Origin: Neokomagataea thailandica NBRC 106555
GTDB lineage: Bacteria > Pseudomonadota > Alphaproteobacteria > Acetobacterales > Acetobacteraceae
Reading direction: 5' to 3'
Length of the DNA: 38,579 nucleotides
Assembly: GCF_001598495.1 (NCBI RefSeq)
Contig: NZ_BCZB01000026.1
Coordinates: 1 to 38,579, forward strand
Positions 1 through 7,093 of this stretch are shown piece after piece. The notes under the pieces were generated by a model. The model was not told where the DNA came from. It searched no databases and saw only the letters and a program-made list of their open reading frames with translations. A program made the position numbers and the translations under genes. Position 1 is the stretch's first letter. The number at the start of each line of letters is the position of its first letter.

Positions 1-615
1 TACGACGCCCAGACCAGCAAGCATGATTGTGAAGGAGGCAAAGACCTCAAACAACACGTGACCGGCTACCATGTTGGCAAACAGTCGGATCGACAGGCTG
101 ACAGGACGTGACAGGAAGGAGATGATCTCGATCGGGACAATCAATGGTGCCAAGCCGATGGGAACGCCATCTGGCAGGAAGTGCTTGAAGAAGCCCAGAC
201 CTTGGTGACGCAGCGCGACGACCACTGACAACAAGAAAACCCCAACTGCTAACGCCAACGTCACAGCAATGTGGCTGGTATATGTGAAGCAGAAAGGGAT
301 AAGACCGAGATAGTTACCCGTCAGAATGAAGAAGAAGAGCGCAAAGATGAACGGGAAGAAAGCGGTTCCCTTTTCACCAATAGTGCTGAGGGCGAGATCA
401 TGGACAAAGTCATATCCAAGTTCAGCCGCAGCTTGTAGACGCCCGGGGACAATCGCTGCAGGGCGCATCCCGATGTAAAGGAAGCCGAGGACCAGTACGA
501 CAGCGATGATCATAAAGAGCGGCGACTGCGAAAAATGCAGACTTTCACCGAGCGTACCGAGAACCGGTTTCAGCTCGAATTGTCCGAGCGCGTCAATCGT
601 CGATCCGGCAGCCAC
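1..615 (-). CDS. atpB: F0F1 ATP synthase subunit a (partial, C-terminal end outside window)
   Basis: Proton-channel subunit a of the membrane F0 sector; it carries protons to the c-ring. The frame is open from a GTG at 615 to the window edge, about 205 of the roughly 240-250 residues usual for the family. It shows several hydrophobic helices (for example LGFLYIGMRP, FFPFIFALFFFILTGNYLG) and the signature helix SIRLFANMVAGH near residue 174, whose Arg is the essential proton-path residue. The GTG at 613-615 has a GGGAG ribosome site about 8 bases upstream and fits the N-terminus VAAGSTIDALGQFELKP. The start lies 23 bases inside the end of atpI, so the two are translationally coupled. In alphaproteobacteria the F0 genes (I-B-E-F) form their own operon apart from F1, and the order here agrees with that. 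Confidence 0.95.
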   Translation of the reverse strand, partial: MAAGSTIDALGQFELKPVLGTLGESLHFSQSPLFMIIAVVLVLGFLYIGMRPAAIVPGRLQAAAELGYDFVHDLALSTIGEKGTAFFPFIFALFFFILTGNYLGLIPFCFTYTSHIAVTLALAVGVFLLSVVVALRHQGLGFFKHFLPDGVPIGLAPLIVPIEIISFLSRPVSLSIRLFANMVAGHVLFEVFASFTIMLAGLGVV

Positions 616-967
616 GCTGGCTTCTCCCGTTATTAGTGGGGCCTGCCAGGAGGGCGGGCCCATTTAAAACTCGCCAAGCATTTATCATGCCGGCACCACA
701 TCCAAGCAGGGCAAAAATCATGATGAACACGACTTTATAGCCCAGCCAACAACCGAGAGCGTACCCGATCGCTACTCCGACGGCTAGACCAGCAGCGAGT
801 TCGGTTCCTAATCGCATGGCAACGCCGAACTCAGAAAGCGTTTTGTTACCATCGGATGAGGAGGGTGCACCTGCCTTTTTAGACCGTTTTTTGGGAGAAA
901 GCTTTTCGTCCGCGCGGGCAAGCCGTTTGGTGAAGCTGTCTTCCTTTTCGGAAGGACGGTGAACCAC
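593..967 (-). CDS. atpI: ATP synthase assembly/accessory protein AtpI
   Basis: Small membrane protein that precedes the a subunit in F0 operons and is thought to help c-ring assembly or magnesium supply. It has 124 residues: a charged, Lys-rich N-terminal cytoplasmic half (about 1-45), then two helices (about 52-73, AAGLAVGVAIGYALGCWLGY, and about 77-98, VVFIMIFALLGCGAGMINAW). The Gly-rich helix pair is the AtpI signature. The start codon is GTG at 967, with an AGAGGG site about 10 bases upstream. The downstream atpB start overlaps its last codons. The C-terminal tail after the second helix (residues 100-124) is long and polar for the family. It is expected to be the first gene of the F0 operon; no convincing promoter could be fixed in the 132-base gap upstream. 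Confidence 0.9.
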   Translation of the reverse strand: MVHRPSEKEDSFTKRLARADEKLSPKKRSKKAGAPSSSDGNKTLSEFGVAMRLGTELAAGLAVGVAIGYALGCWLGYKVVFIMIFALLGCGAGMINAWRVLNGPALLAGPTNNGRSQRGCRIDD

Positions 968-1099
968 GTTAATTGAACCCTCTTAGTCCAGCACGTGTGG
1001 TTTTGTCAGGAAGAAGATCTTCCGAACGCTAACCTACGTATCGGGCTTGCTACCGACGACTCCTTGCGGTGTCAATGCGAAGTATCAAACCTGCGTGTT

Positions 1100-2674
1100 T
1101 CAACTGACCAAACGTAGCCGTTTACGGCGGCCTTTTGCCCCACCTTCTCCATTGTTTTTATCAATTCCTTGTGCGGCTGTGTCTTGTATGCCACCGCGAA
1201 TATCGAGGGGGAGCATGGGGGCTGGGTCCTCTTTTTCCACAGAGAGTTGAGGTGCGTCTGGCAGGGGGTGGTTGAGATAGGCTTCAGAGAGGGTTCTGAA
1301 GGCGTAATCCACCATAGAAGAGGCGTAGCTCATATTGGGGTCACCTTCGACGGTGCCAGCAGCGCCAAAGCGTGTGTAAGCGAATCGCTCCACAAATGCG
1401 CCAAGTGGAGCGCCGTGTTGTAGGCCGATGCTGACAGCTTGGCCGAGGCATTCCATCAAGCCGCGTGCCATGGCGCTTTCGCGTGTGGGGACGAGATTGA
1501 TCTCACCGAGGGAGCCATCGTCGAATTCACTGGTACGCATGAAGAGGCTGTGACCGCCAATGGCGGTGCGTTGCGTGAAGCCGCGCTGCCGATTCGGTAG
1601 TGGGCGGGGTACGCCGCGCTCTAATTTGGCGCGTATGCGTGCATATTCTGGCTCGGGTAATTCCGGCATAAAATCGGTCAAACCGTATAAGGCATGATGC
1701 ATACGTTCATGCGCTTCGGGGCTTGTTGGTGGCAAAGGGTTGGTGCCGGAGAGTGCTAAGGCCAAAGCGGAATGTGGCTGCAATCCACGATGTTCCAAAC
1801 GGTTAAGTGTGGCTTGTCGTAGTCGCCCATCATCTCGGGTTGGTGAGAAAATGGGGGTTAGGCCGCAGGCTTCGACGTCTAAAAGACCATCGACGGCTCC
1901 TGGACTAGAAAATCCGGTTTGGATAGGGGCGAGGATAGGTGCGTCATGATGTGCGGCGGCTTCTGGGAGGGAGCGCGCAGCGAGGTCACGCAGTTCACCG
2001 AGTGGTGATGGAGGGATGTCGGGGCCCGTGAGTGGGGTGCCTGCGCGGGCGACGGAGGTGGTAAGTGCAGCAACAGCTTGGGCTGCGGCGCGTCCTTCAA
2101 CGCTATCATAATCAAGGCCAATGGCGGCCAGAAAAGCATCCAAGTCGGTCAACAAGACGAGACCGGCGGGTTCCTTAGGTATAATGTCTGGGGCATCAAA
2201 TAGGGGGAGTGCGCCACTGCGTTCTGAGGCTTGGTCCTCTTGCAGGCGGCGCAGTGCATCACAGATAACGGCTAAGGATGTGACAAAATGTTCACGCGCG
2301 AAGCTGCCATCTTCGACGAAGGCAGAAAGACGCAGAATAAAGCCGGGTGTTTCTTCTGGGTCACGGCCCCAGATTGCGGCATTGGGCGCGATTTTCTGGA
2401 GCAATAAGAGGCACGATAAGGCCTGCCCAAGAGGGGGGGTGTCAGCCGGGGTTCCGGGGAGAGGAAGGCATGCGTCAATCGTATCAACCCAGCGTGCTGC
2501 TTCGGTTGCAAGGCGCACGGGGCCTTCTCCCGGCGCGAGAGACGCAAGGGCTTCTGCGGCGGCATCGTCCCATGCAGCAGGGAGGGTGACGGCACGGGTG
2601 GTGCTGTCATCAGGATCGGTGGTGACCTGAAGCGTCCTCATCCGGACGCCGGTCCAGTGGAGGCGGGCTGTCAT
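1100..2674 (-). CDS. TSCPD-domain protein resembling the C-terminal region of B12-dependent ribonucleotide reductase
   Basis: Stand-alone 524-residue protein. Residues about 365-475 (RGFTQRTAIGGHSLFMRT, DGSLGEI, QAVSIGLQHGAPLGAFVERF, TRFGAAGTVEGDP, SMVDYAFRTLSEAYL) closely follow the tail of NrdJ-type adenosylcobalamin-dependent ribonucleotide reductase, the TSCPD region. The catalytic ten-stranded barrel is absent. The N-terminal 330 residues are helical, Ala/Leu-rich and unrecognised. The C-terminal tail is basic (KGRRKRLRL). No cysteine pair of the kind used for reductase re-reduction is visible at the end, so enzyme activity is unlikely; a nucleotide-binding or regulatory role is inference. 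It is divergent from mlaD and upstream of atpI, with no obvious operon partner. The ATG at 2674 is the most upstream start; an internal ATG 11 codons in (MRTLQV) is the alternative. Confidence 0.75.
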   Translation of the reverse strand: MTARLHWTGVRMRTLQVTTDPDDSTTRAVTLPAAWDDAAAEALASLAPGEGPVRLATEAARWVDTIDACLPLPGTPADTPPLGQALSCLLLLQKIAPNAAIWGRDPEETPGFILRLSAFVEDGSFAREHFVTSLAVICDALRRLQEDQASERSGALPLFDAPDIIPKEPAGLVLLTDLDAFLAAIGLDYDSVEGRAAAQAVAALTTSVARAGTPLTGPDIPPSPLGELRDLAARSLPEAAAHHDAPILAPIQTGFSSPGAVDGLLDVEACGLTPIFSPTRDDGRLRQATLNRLEHRGLQPHSALALALSGTNPLPPTSPEAHERMHHALYGLTDFMPELPEPEYARIRAKLERGVPRPLPNRQRGFTQRTAIGGHSLFMRTSEFDDGSLGEINLVPTRESAMARGLMECLGQAVSIGLQHGAPLGAFVERFAYTRFGAAGTVEGDPNMSYASSMVDYAFRTLSEAYLNHPLPDAPQLSVEKEDPAPMLPLDIRGGIQDTAAQGIDKNNGEGGAKGRRKRLRLVS

Positions 2675-2905
2675 GTTGAGAAGTTTACGCCTCTGTCCAG
2701 TGATGACGAAAGCGAGAAAAGAGGGGTGAAACTCGGAACAATACCCGTAAAGATGGGGATATGGGGGATAACATTTTTTCTGGTCTTCGCTGGGAGGGAA
2801 GTCTGTGGAATTGGACGGCGGAGCCGGAAGCCGCTAGACGGTAGTGAGGTGAATTTTTTGACCCTGAATAAAGTGTTATGACAGGGTTTCTGAGGTGCAG
2901 TGTCT
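2675..2905. promoter_or_regulatory. Divergent intergenic region between TSCPD gene and mlaD
   Basis: 231 bases between divergently transcribed genes must hold both promoters. A TTGACC lies about 45 bases before the mlaD ATG, but the possible -10 elements after it (TGTTAT, TATGAC) are at poor spacing, so no promoter is called exactly. I see no strong inverted repeat here. Confidence 0.3.
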
Positions 2906-3454
2906 ATGAATACAGCAGCAACGGGACGAAGTGGCTCTTTGACGAGTAAAGAGTTTATCACAGGGTGTGGCGTGCTCGTTGCGCTGGTGATCGTGCTGGT
3001 GGTGGCTGTTATGGGGAACCGCTCTAGTGATGAGACGGGTTACCCGGTGCATGCAGCCTTTACCCAGATTGACGGTTTGGATGTTGGTTCGGATGTCCGT
3101 TTGGCTGGTATTACGGTAGGGCACGTTACGGCGGAAAGTGTGGACCCTAAGACATTCCAAGCGCAGGTGACGTTTAGTGTCGCACCTGATGTTAAACTCC
3201 CAGTTGATACGGCGGCGATAATTACGTCAGACAGCTTACTGGGGGGAAAGTATATTGCGCTGTCTCCCGGCGGCTCGGACCATAGTGTTCAAGCAGGTGG
3301 CGTTATGACGGAAACACAGGGTTCTATTAGTCTTGAGCAATTATTAAGCAAATTCATCTTTTCGGTGACGGATACTCTGCAAAAAGCCAAAACGGCTGAT
3401 AAGTCCACAGGTGCAAACGTGCCGGCGCATGGTGGTTTATCGGACGCGCCATAA
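2906..3454 (+). CDS. mlaD: MlaD-like MCE-domain phospholipid transport protein
   Basis: Periplasm-facing, inner-membrane-anchored MCE protein of the Mla system, which moves phospholipids between outer and inner membrane. The roughly 182 residues comprise one N-terminal membrane anchor (about 18-38, FITGCGVLVALVIVLVVAVM), then one MCE domain (YPVHAAFTQIDGLDVGSDVR, LAGITVGHV, LLGGKYIALSPGG), and a short polar tail. Length and the single MCE domain match MlaD rather than the longer YebT/PqiB proteins. A GTG six bases upstream is in frame, but GAGG at 2892-2895 is spaced better for the ATG at 2906. The partners mlaE/mlaF are not beside it. It heads a run of same-strand genes with the small protein and the DUF2155 gene. 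Confidence 0.88.
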   Translation: MNTAATGRSGSLTSKEFITGCGVLVALVIVLVVAVMGNRSSDETGYPVHAAFTQIDGLDVGSDVRLAGITVGHVTAESVDPKTFQAQVTFSVAPDVKLPVDTAAIITSDSLLGGKYIALSPGGSDHSVQAGGVMTETQGSISLEQLLSKFIFSVTDTLQKAKTADKSTGANVPAHGGLSDAP

Positions 3455-3481
3455 GCGTTTCCTTGAAGTGAGGCATTGACC

Positions 3482-3712
3482 ATGATCTGGCAGGATAAAG
3501 AGGGCGCACCACTCTCTTGTGTTGAGAAGTTACGTGTTCTGCGAGAAAATGATGCAGAACTGCGGGACGTGCTCCAAGATGCGTTTGAAGATGGAATCCT
3601 GATGGGAGCAACTGCTGAATCTATGCGTCGCTCTTTTGAAGAGGCTTTGGCCAGTTTGACAGATCCTACAGTGGCGTTGACGGCGGGCGATGAGGGGAAA
3701 CAGACAGCATGA
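3482..3712 (+). CDS. Small acidic protein of unknown function
   Basis: A 76-residue soluble, helical, acidic protein (VEKLRVLRENDAELRDVL, FEDGILMGATAESMRRSFEE). I do not recognise a family. ATG 3482 has a GTGAGG site 8 bases upstream; an in-frame TTG two codons earlier has none. The stop overlaps the start of the DUF2155 gene by four bases (ATGA type), which is strong evidence that it is translated and coupled to that gene. Sitting between mlaD and an envelope protein suggests an envelope-related or purely linked role; this is inference only. Confidence 0.7.
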   Translation: MIWQDKEGAPLSCVEKLRVLRENDAELRDVLQDAFEDGILMGATAESMRRSFEEALASLTDPTVALTAGDEGKQTA

Positions 3713-4374
3713 TGTGGCGTTCGTTCATTGCTCTGAGTGCGATAACGTTAGGGGGCGTGTGTAAGGCGCAGGCGGCTGTCGGGGTGGTCCCGCCGGCGAT
3801 GTATGCGCCACAAATGTGGCAGGGGCGTAGTGAAGCGGTGCTTCATGTGTTGAATCGTCTTGATGCACATTTGGAGACGATGTCTGTACCGGTCGGCGGT
3901 ACCGCAACCTATCGGACGTTGTCTATCGCTGTTGATGCCTGTGTAAGCCGTCCATTGAGTCTTGCGGAAGATGCAGGGGCGCTGGTGCATTTGCGTGATT
4001 CTGGGGATACGACACGTCCGCCTTTTGACGGGTGGATGATGGAAAATGAGCCGGGAATCGCCGTGTATGGCAGCCCGCTTTATGATGTACGGGTTGTGTC
4101 TTGTGGCGGGGCGTTCGTAGCGCCGAATCCGGGGCCACTGCCTGTGCCGCCAAAGCCTGTATTGCCGGGGGAAGACGCCCCGAATACGACGGGGGATGGT
4201 GGCAATGGTGCTCCTGTACCGTTGGCTCCGGACGCGCAGGCAGCTATTCCGTTGGCTCCGCCAGATAATGCGGCAACGAGTTTGGTGCCATCTGCGCCAC
4301 CAGCGCCGCTACAACAGAAATCTGCTCCTTCTGATCTTGCACCACCGGAATCGGTGGAGCCGAATGTGCAGTGA
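3709..4374 (+). CDS. DUF2155 secreted/periplasmic protein with Pro-rich tail
   Basis: 221 residues with a cleavable-looking signal peptide (about 1-22, ending CKAQAA). A DUF2155 domain at about 43-137 is recognised by VLHVLNRLDAH, SVPVGGTATYRTLSI, DACVSRP, FDGWMMENEPG and SPLYDVRVVSC. Two conserved cysteines (in DACVSRP and VVSCGG) could form a disulfide. The remaining roughly 80 residues are Pro/Ala-rich and low complexity, as expected for an envelope-spanning or surface linker. DUF2155 is an alphaproteobacterial family without established function. The next gene on the strand is dsbB, which would support disulfide formation in such a protein. Two consecutive ATGs open the frame and either may be used. 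Confidence 0.85.
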   Translation: MMWRSFIALSAITLGGVCKAQAAVGVVPPAMYAPQMWQGRSEAVLHVLNRLDAHLETMSVPVGGTATYRTLSIAVDACVSRPLSLAEDAGALVHLRDSGDTTRPPFDGWMMENEPGIAVYGSPLYDVRVVSCGGAFVAPNPGPLPVPPKPVLPGEDAPNTTGDGGNGAPVPLAPDAQAAIPLAPPDNAATSLVPSAPPAPLQQKSAPSDLAPPESVEPNVQ

Positions 4375-4456
4375 TGTAATGACGGCATATATGTGTGCGT
4401 GTGTGTGGCACATATGTGTTTCTTGAGATTTTAAAAATACCCGAAAGGGCCCCTTC

Positions 4457-4972
4457 ATGACGCTTTTTCGTCGGAACCGTCCAGATAATGCAAACCGGGT
4501 GGGGTGGCTGTTCTTGGCTGCTGGTCTGGTTGCTCTCAGTGTTGCGTGGTCTGCTGAGCATTGGCTTGGCCTAGTGCCCTGTGAGCTTTGTCTGTGGGAG
4601 CGTTGGCCATGGCGTGTCCTGAGCGTGATTGGCTTTGTTCTTCTGGCGGTGCCGCGTCGTTATGCTCCCCCTGTGGCGTATGTGGGGATAGCGTGTGTGA
4701 CGGTCAGTGTTGGCTTGGCTGTGTTGCATGCGGGGGTTGAGTATCACTGGTGGCCTAGCCCTGCACCAGAATGTCGTGCGCCAGTGTTCCATGGCGGGGA
4801 TTTTCGGGCATGGATGGCCAGTTTGCCGCAGCGCCCCAACAAGCCTTGTGATTCACCGGATTATGTATTGGGCCTGCCTATTTCCATGACAGAATGGGGG
4901 GGGCTGTATGCGTGCGTCGTCGGGATTTTAGGGGCGTTGGGTACGTCTCGTCTTTTGCGTCAATTGCGTTAG
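4457..4972 (+). CDS. dsbB: Disulfide bond formation protein B
   Basis: Inner-membrane quinone reductase that re-oxidises DsbA. The 171 residues show four hydrophobic helices (about 15-31, 50-65, 71-91 and 145-166), the first periplasmic pair C42-E-L-C45 in PCELCLWERWPWR, and the second pair C106 and C131 in the loop ending KPCDSPDYVLGLPISMTEWG. All four catalytic cysteines and the quinone-side Arg/Trp cluster are present, so it should be active. The ribosome site AAGGG at 4445-4449 lies within a small near-palindrome (AAGG-GCC-CCTT) that could partly hide it. An eight-G run at 4896-4903 falls in the MTEWGG codons and could be a slippage site. No dsbA is in the window. Confidence 0.95.
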   Translation: MTLFRRNRPDNANRVGWLFLAAGLVALSVAWSAEHWLGLVPCELCLWERWPWRVLSVIGFVLLAVPRRYAPPVAYVGIACVTVSVGLAVLHAGVEYHWWPSPAPECRAPVFHGGDFRAWMASLPQRPNKPCDSPDYVLGLPISMTEWGGLYACVVGILGALGTSRLLRQLR

Positions 4973-4988
4973 TTCTTTGTGCGGCGGT

Positions 4989-5007
4989 ACGCCATCGCAG
5001 ATGGTGT
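4989..5007 (+). other. Hairpin in the dsbB-nadE gap
   Basis: ACGCCATC and GATGGTGT can pair (eight pairs, one G-U) around a three-base loop, 34 bases before the nadE start. There is no T run, so it is not a standard terminator; it may be a weak attenuator or may be chance. Confidence 0.3.
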
Positions 5008-5040
5008 TCTACGGGTAGCGTGTAGTAGGGGCCTTTGATT

Positions 5041-7062
5041 ATGGGTGTGTTTCATTCTCTCTATCATCAGGGTTTTGCGCGTGTTGCTGCCTGTACGCTG
5101 CCGGTTACTTTGGCGGATCCGGCGGATAATGCGGAACGCATGGCGGAGATTGTGCAGCGCTGTGACCGTGATGGGGTGGCGGCGGTCGTTTTTCCTGAGT
5201 TGGGCCTTACTGGGTACACGCTGGATGATGTGCGTTTTCAGGATGTTTTGTTGGATGCGGCACGTGACGCGCTGAAGGTATTTTGTGCGCGTGTTGCGGC
5301 ATGCAAAACGGTGGCTGTGTTGGGGCTTCCATGGGTGGTGGGGGAGCGTCTGTATAACGTCGCGGCGGTTGTGCAGAAGGGGCGCGTGCTTGGGGTTGTG
5401 CCTAAAACATATTTGCCGCGTTATCGTGAGTTTTATGAGCCACGGCATTTTACGTCGGGTCGCCATGTATCCACGGTGGTGAGGTGGGATGGCCAAGACG
5501 TTCCCTTCGGAACGGATGTGTTGTTCCGGGCGCAGGACCTGCCGGATTTTGTGCTTGGTGTAGAGATTTGTGAAGATTTGTGGGTTGCGAACCCACCGAG
5601 TGGTGCTCTTGCGCAGGCGGGAGCGCGTATCATTCTGAACCCTTCTGCTTCGCCTGTGACTGTAGGGCGTACGGATGACCGTATGCTGTTGTGTCAGTCC
5701 CAATCTATGCGGACTGTGACGGCCTATGTGTATGCGGCGGCGGGCGAAGGGGAATCGACAACGGACCTTGCCTGGGATGGTCAGGTCACGATTCATGAAG
5801 TGGGGCGTTTACTCGCGGAATCAGACCGTTTTCCGCAGGGGGAGCGGCTGGTGATGGCGGATGTGGATCTTGCGTTATTGCGGCAGGAGCGCATGAGGGT
5901 TGGGCAATTCGGGGGTGAGGCTGAGAATTTTCGTGTTGTAGAGTTTGCGTTGAATCCGTCTCAAGAGGATCTGGGGCTTTTACGAACGGTTGCGCGTTTT
6001 CCGTTTGTGCCGGATTCGCCCCAGACATTAGCGCGTGATTGTTACGAGGCTTGGACGATACAGGTGAGTGCGCTGCGGCGGCGCTTGGAGGCGAGTCGTT
6101 CGGAATGTGCGGTGATTGGTGTTTCGGGCGGGCTGGATAGTACGTTGGCGTTGCTTGTGGCTGTGCGTGCCGCAGATGAGCTTGGATGGTCACGCGATCG
6201 CGTGCGCGCCTATACGATGCCCGGTTTTGCGACGGGGGCCGAAAGCTTGGGATATGCGCATCGTTTGATGGCGGCTCTTGGTGTGCGGGCAGAGGAGTTG
6301 GATATTCGCCCAACGGCGCGCACGATGCTGGGCGGCATTGGTCATCCTTATGCTCGGGGGGAGGCTGTGCATGATGTCACGTTTGAAAATGTTCAGGCGG
6401 GCTTAAGGACGGATTTCTTATTTCGTCTGGCCAATCATCATAATGGCATTGTTGTTGGGACTGGGGATTTATCGGAACTGGCCTTGGGGTGGTGTACCTA
6501 TGGGGTGGGTGACCAAATGGCGCATTACAATGTGAATGCGGGGTTGCCGAAAACACTGATCCAGCATGTGATTCGTTGGATTGCTCGTGAAGGTAATTTG
6601 GGAGCGGATTTACCGGAGATTTTGAGCACTATTGTGAGTGCAGAGATATCACCTGAATTGGTGCCGGATTCTGGGCAAGGTGTGCAAAGTACGGAGTCCT
6701 TTATTGGGCCGTATGCTTTGCAAGATTTTACCCTTTATTATGTGTTGCGTTATGGGTTTAAGCCTTCGCGTATTGCGTTTATGGCTGAGAAGGCATGGTC
6801 CGATGTGGGGACTGGTCTGTGGCCGGTGCATTATCCGGAGGATCAACGCAGGGCTTATAGCATGTCAGACATTCGCCATTGGATGATGGTTTTTGTGCGA
6901 CGCTTTTTTGCGACGAGTCAGTTTAAGCGCTCTGCCATGCCAAATGGCCCCAAAATTGTTGCGGGTGGTTCATTGTCTCCCCGGGGGGACTGGCGGGCGC
7001 CGTCTGATGGTAATGCGCGTATATGGCTGGATGATATTGAACAGAATATCCCACTGGCATAG
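5041..7062 (+). CDS. nadE: Glutamine-dependent NAD(+) synthetase
   Basis: Makes NAD from deamido-NAD, ATP and glutamine in the cytoplasm. It has 673 residues. The N-terminal nitrilase-fold glutaminase carries the Glu-Lys-Cys triad: E53 in FPELGLTGYT, K122 in PKTYLPRYREFYE, C177 in GVEICEDLWV. The C-terminal synthetase has the ATP pyrophosphatase loop SGGLDST (362-368), plus GTGDLSELALGWCTYGVGD and the GPYALQDFTLYY region. The two-domain layout and length match the glutamine-dependent class, not the short ammonia-dependent one. ATG 5041 is preferred to the in-frame TTG two codons upstream because AGGGG (5027-5031) is nine bases from the ATG. Its last codons form the left arm of the terminator that follows. 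Confidence 0.96.
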   Translation: MGVFHSLYHQGFARVAACTLPVTLADPADNAERMAEIVQRCDRDGVAAVVFPELGLTGYTLDDVRFQDVLLDAARDALKVFCARVAACKTVAVLGLPWVVGERLYNVAAVVQKGRVLGVVPKTYLPRYREFYEPRHFTSGRHVSTVVRWDGQDVPFGTDVLFRAQDLPDFVLGVEICEDLWVANPPSGALAQAGARIILNPSASPVTVGRTDDRMLLCQSQSMRTVTAYVYAAAGEGESTTDLAWDGQVTIHEVGRLLAESDRFPQGERLVMADVDLALLRQERMRVGQFGGEAENFRVVEFALNPSQEDLGLLRTVARFPFVPDSPQTLARDCYEAWTIQVSALRRRLEASRSECAVIGVSGGLDSTLALLVAVRAADELGWSRDRVRAYTMPGFATGAESLGYAHRLMAALGVRAEELDIRPTARTMLGGIGHPYARGEAVHDVTFENVQAGLRTDFLFRLANHHNGIVVGTGDLSELALGWCTYGVGDQMAHYNVNAGLPKTLIQHVIRWIAREGNLGADLPEILSTIVSAEISPELVPDSGQGVQSTESFIGPYALQDFTLYYVLRYGFKPSRIAFMAEKAWSDVGTGLWPVHYPEDQRRAYSMSDIRHWMMVFVRRFFATSQFKRSAMPNGPKIVAGGSLSPRGDWRAPSDGNARIWLDDIEQNIPLA

Positions 7063-7086
7063 AGGGTTATGCCAGTGGGTCTTGTT
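7050..7086. terminator. Rho-independent terminator at end of nadE, shared with convergent glycosyltransferase
   Basis: CCCACTGGCAT (7050-7060) and ATGCCAGTGGG (7069-7079) form a perfect 11-bp stem with an eight-base loop, followed by TCTTGTTTT. The left arm includes the nadE stop region. It sits exactly between two convergent genes, so it may serve both. Confidence 0.85.
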
Positions 7087-7093
7087 TTGGGTA

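Noticed and set aside
1050-1075. Perfect TTGACA on the minus strand upstream of atpI
   Set aside because: At 17 bases the -10 would be TAGCAA, too poor for a confident promoter call.
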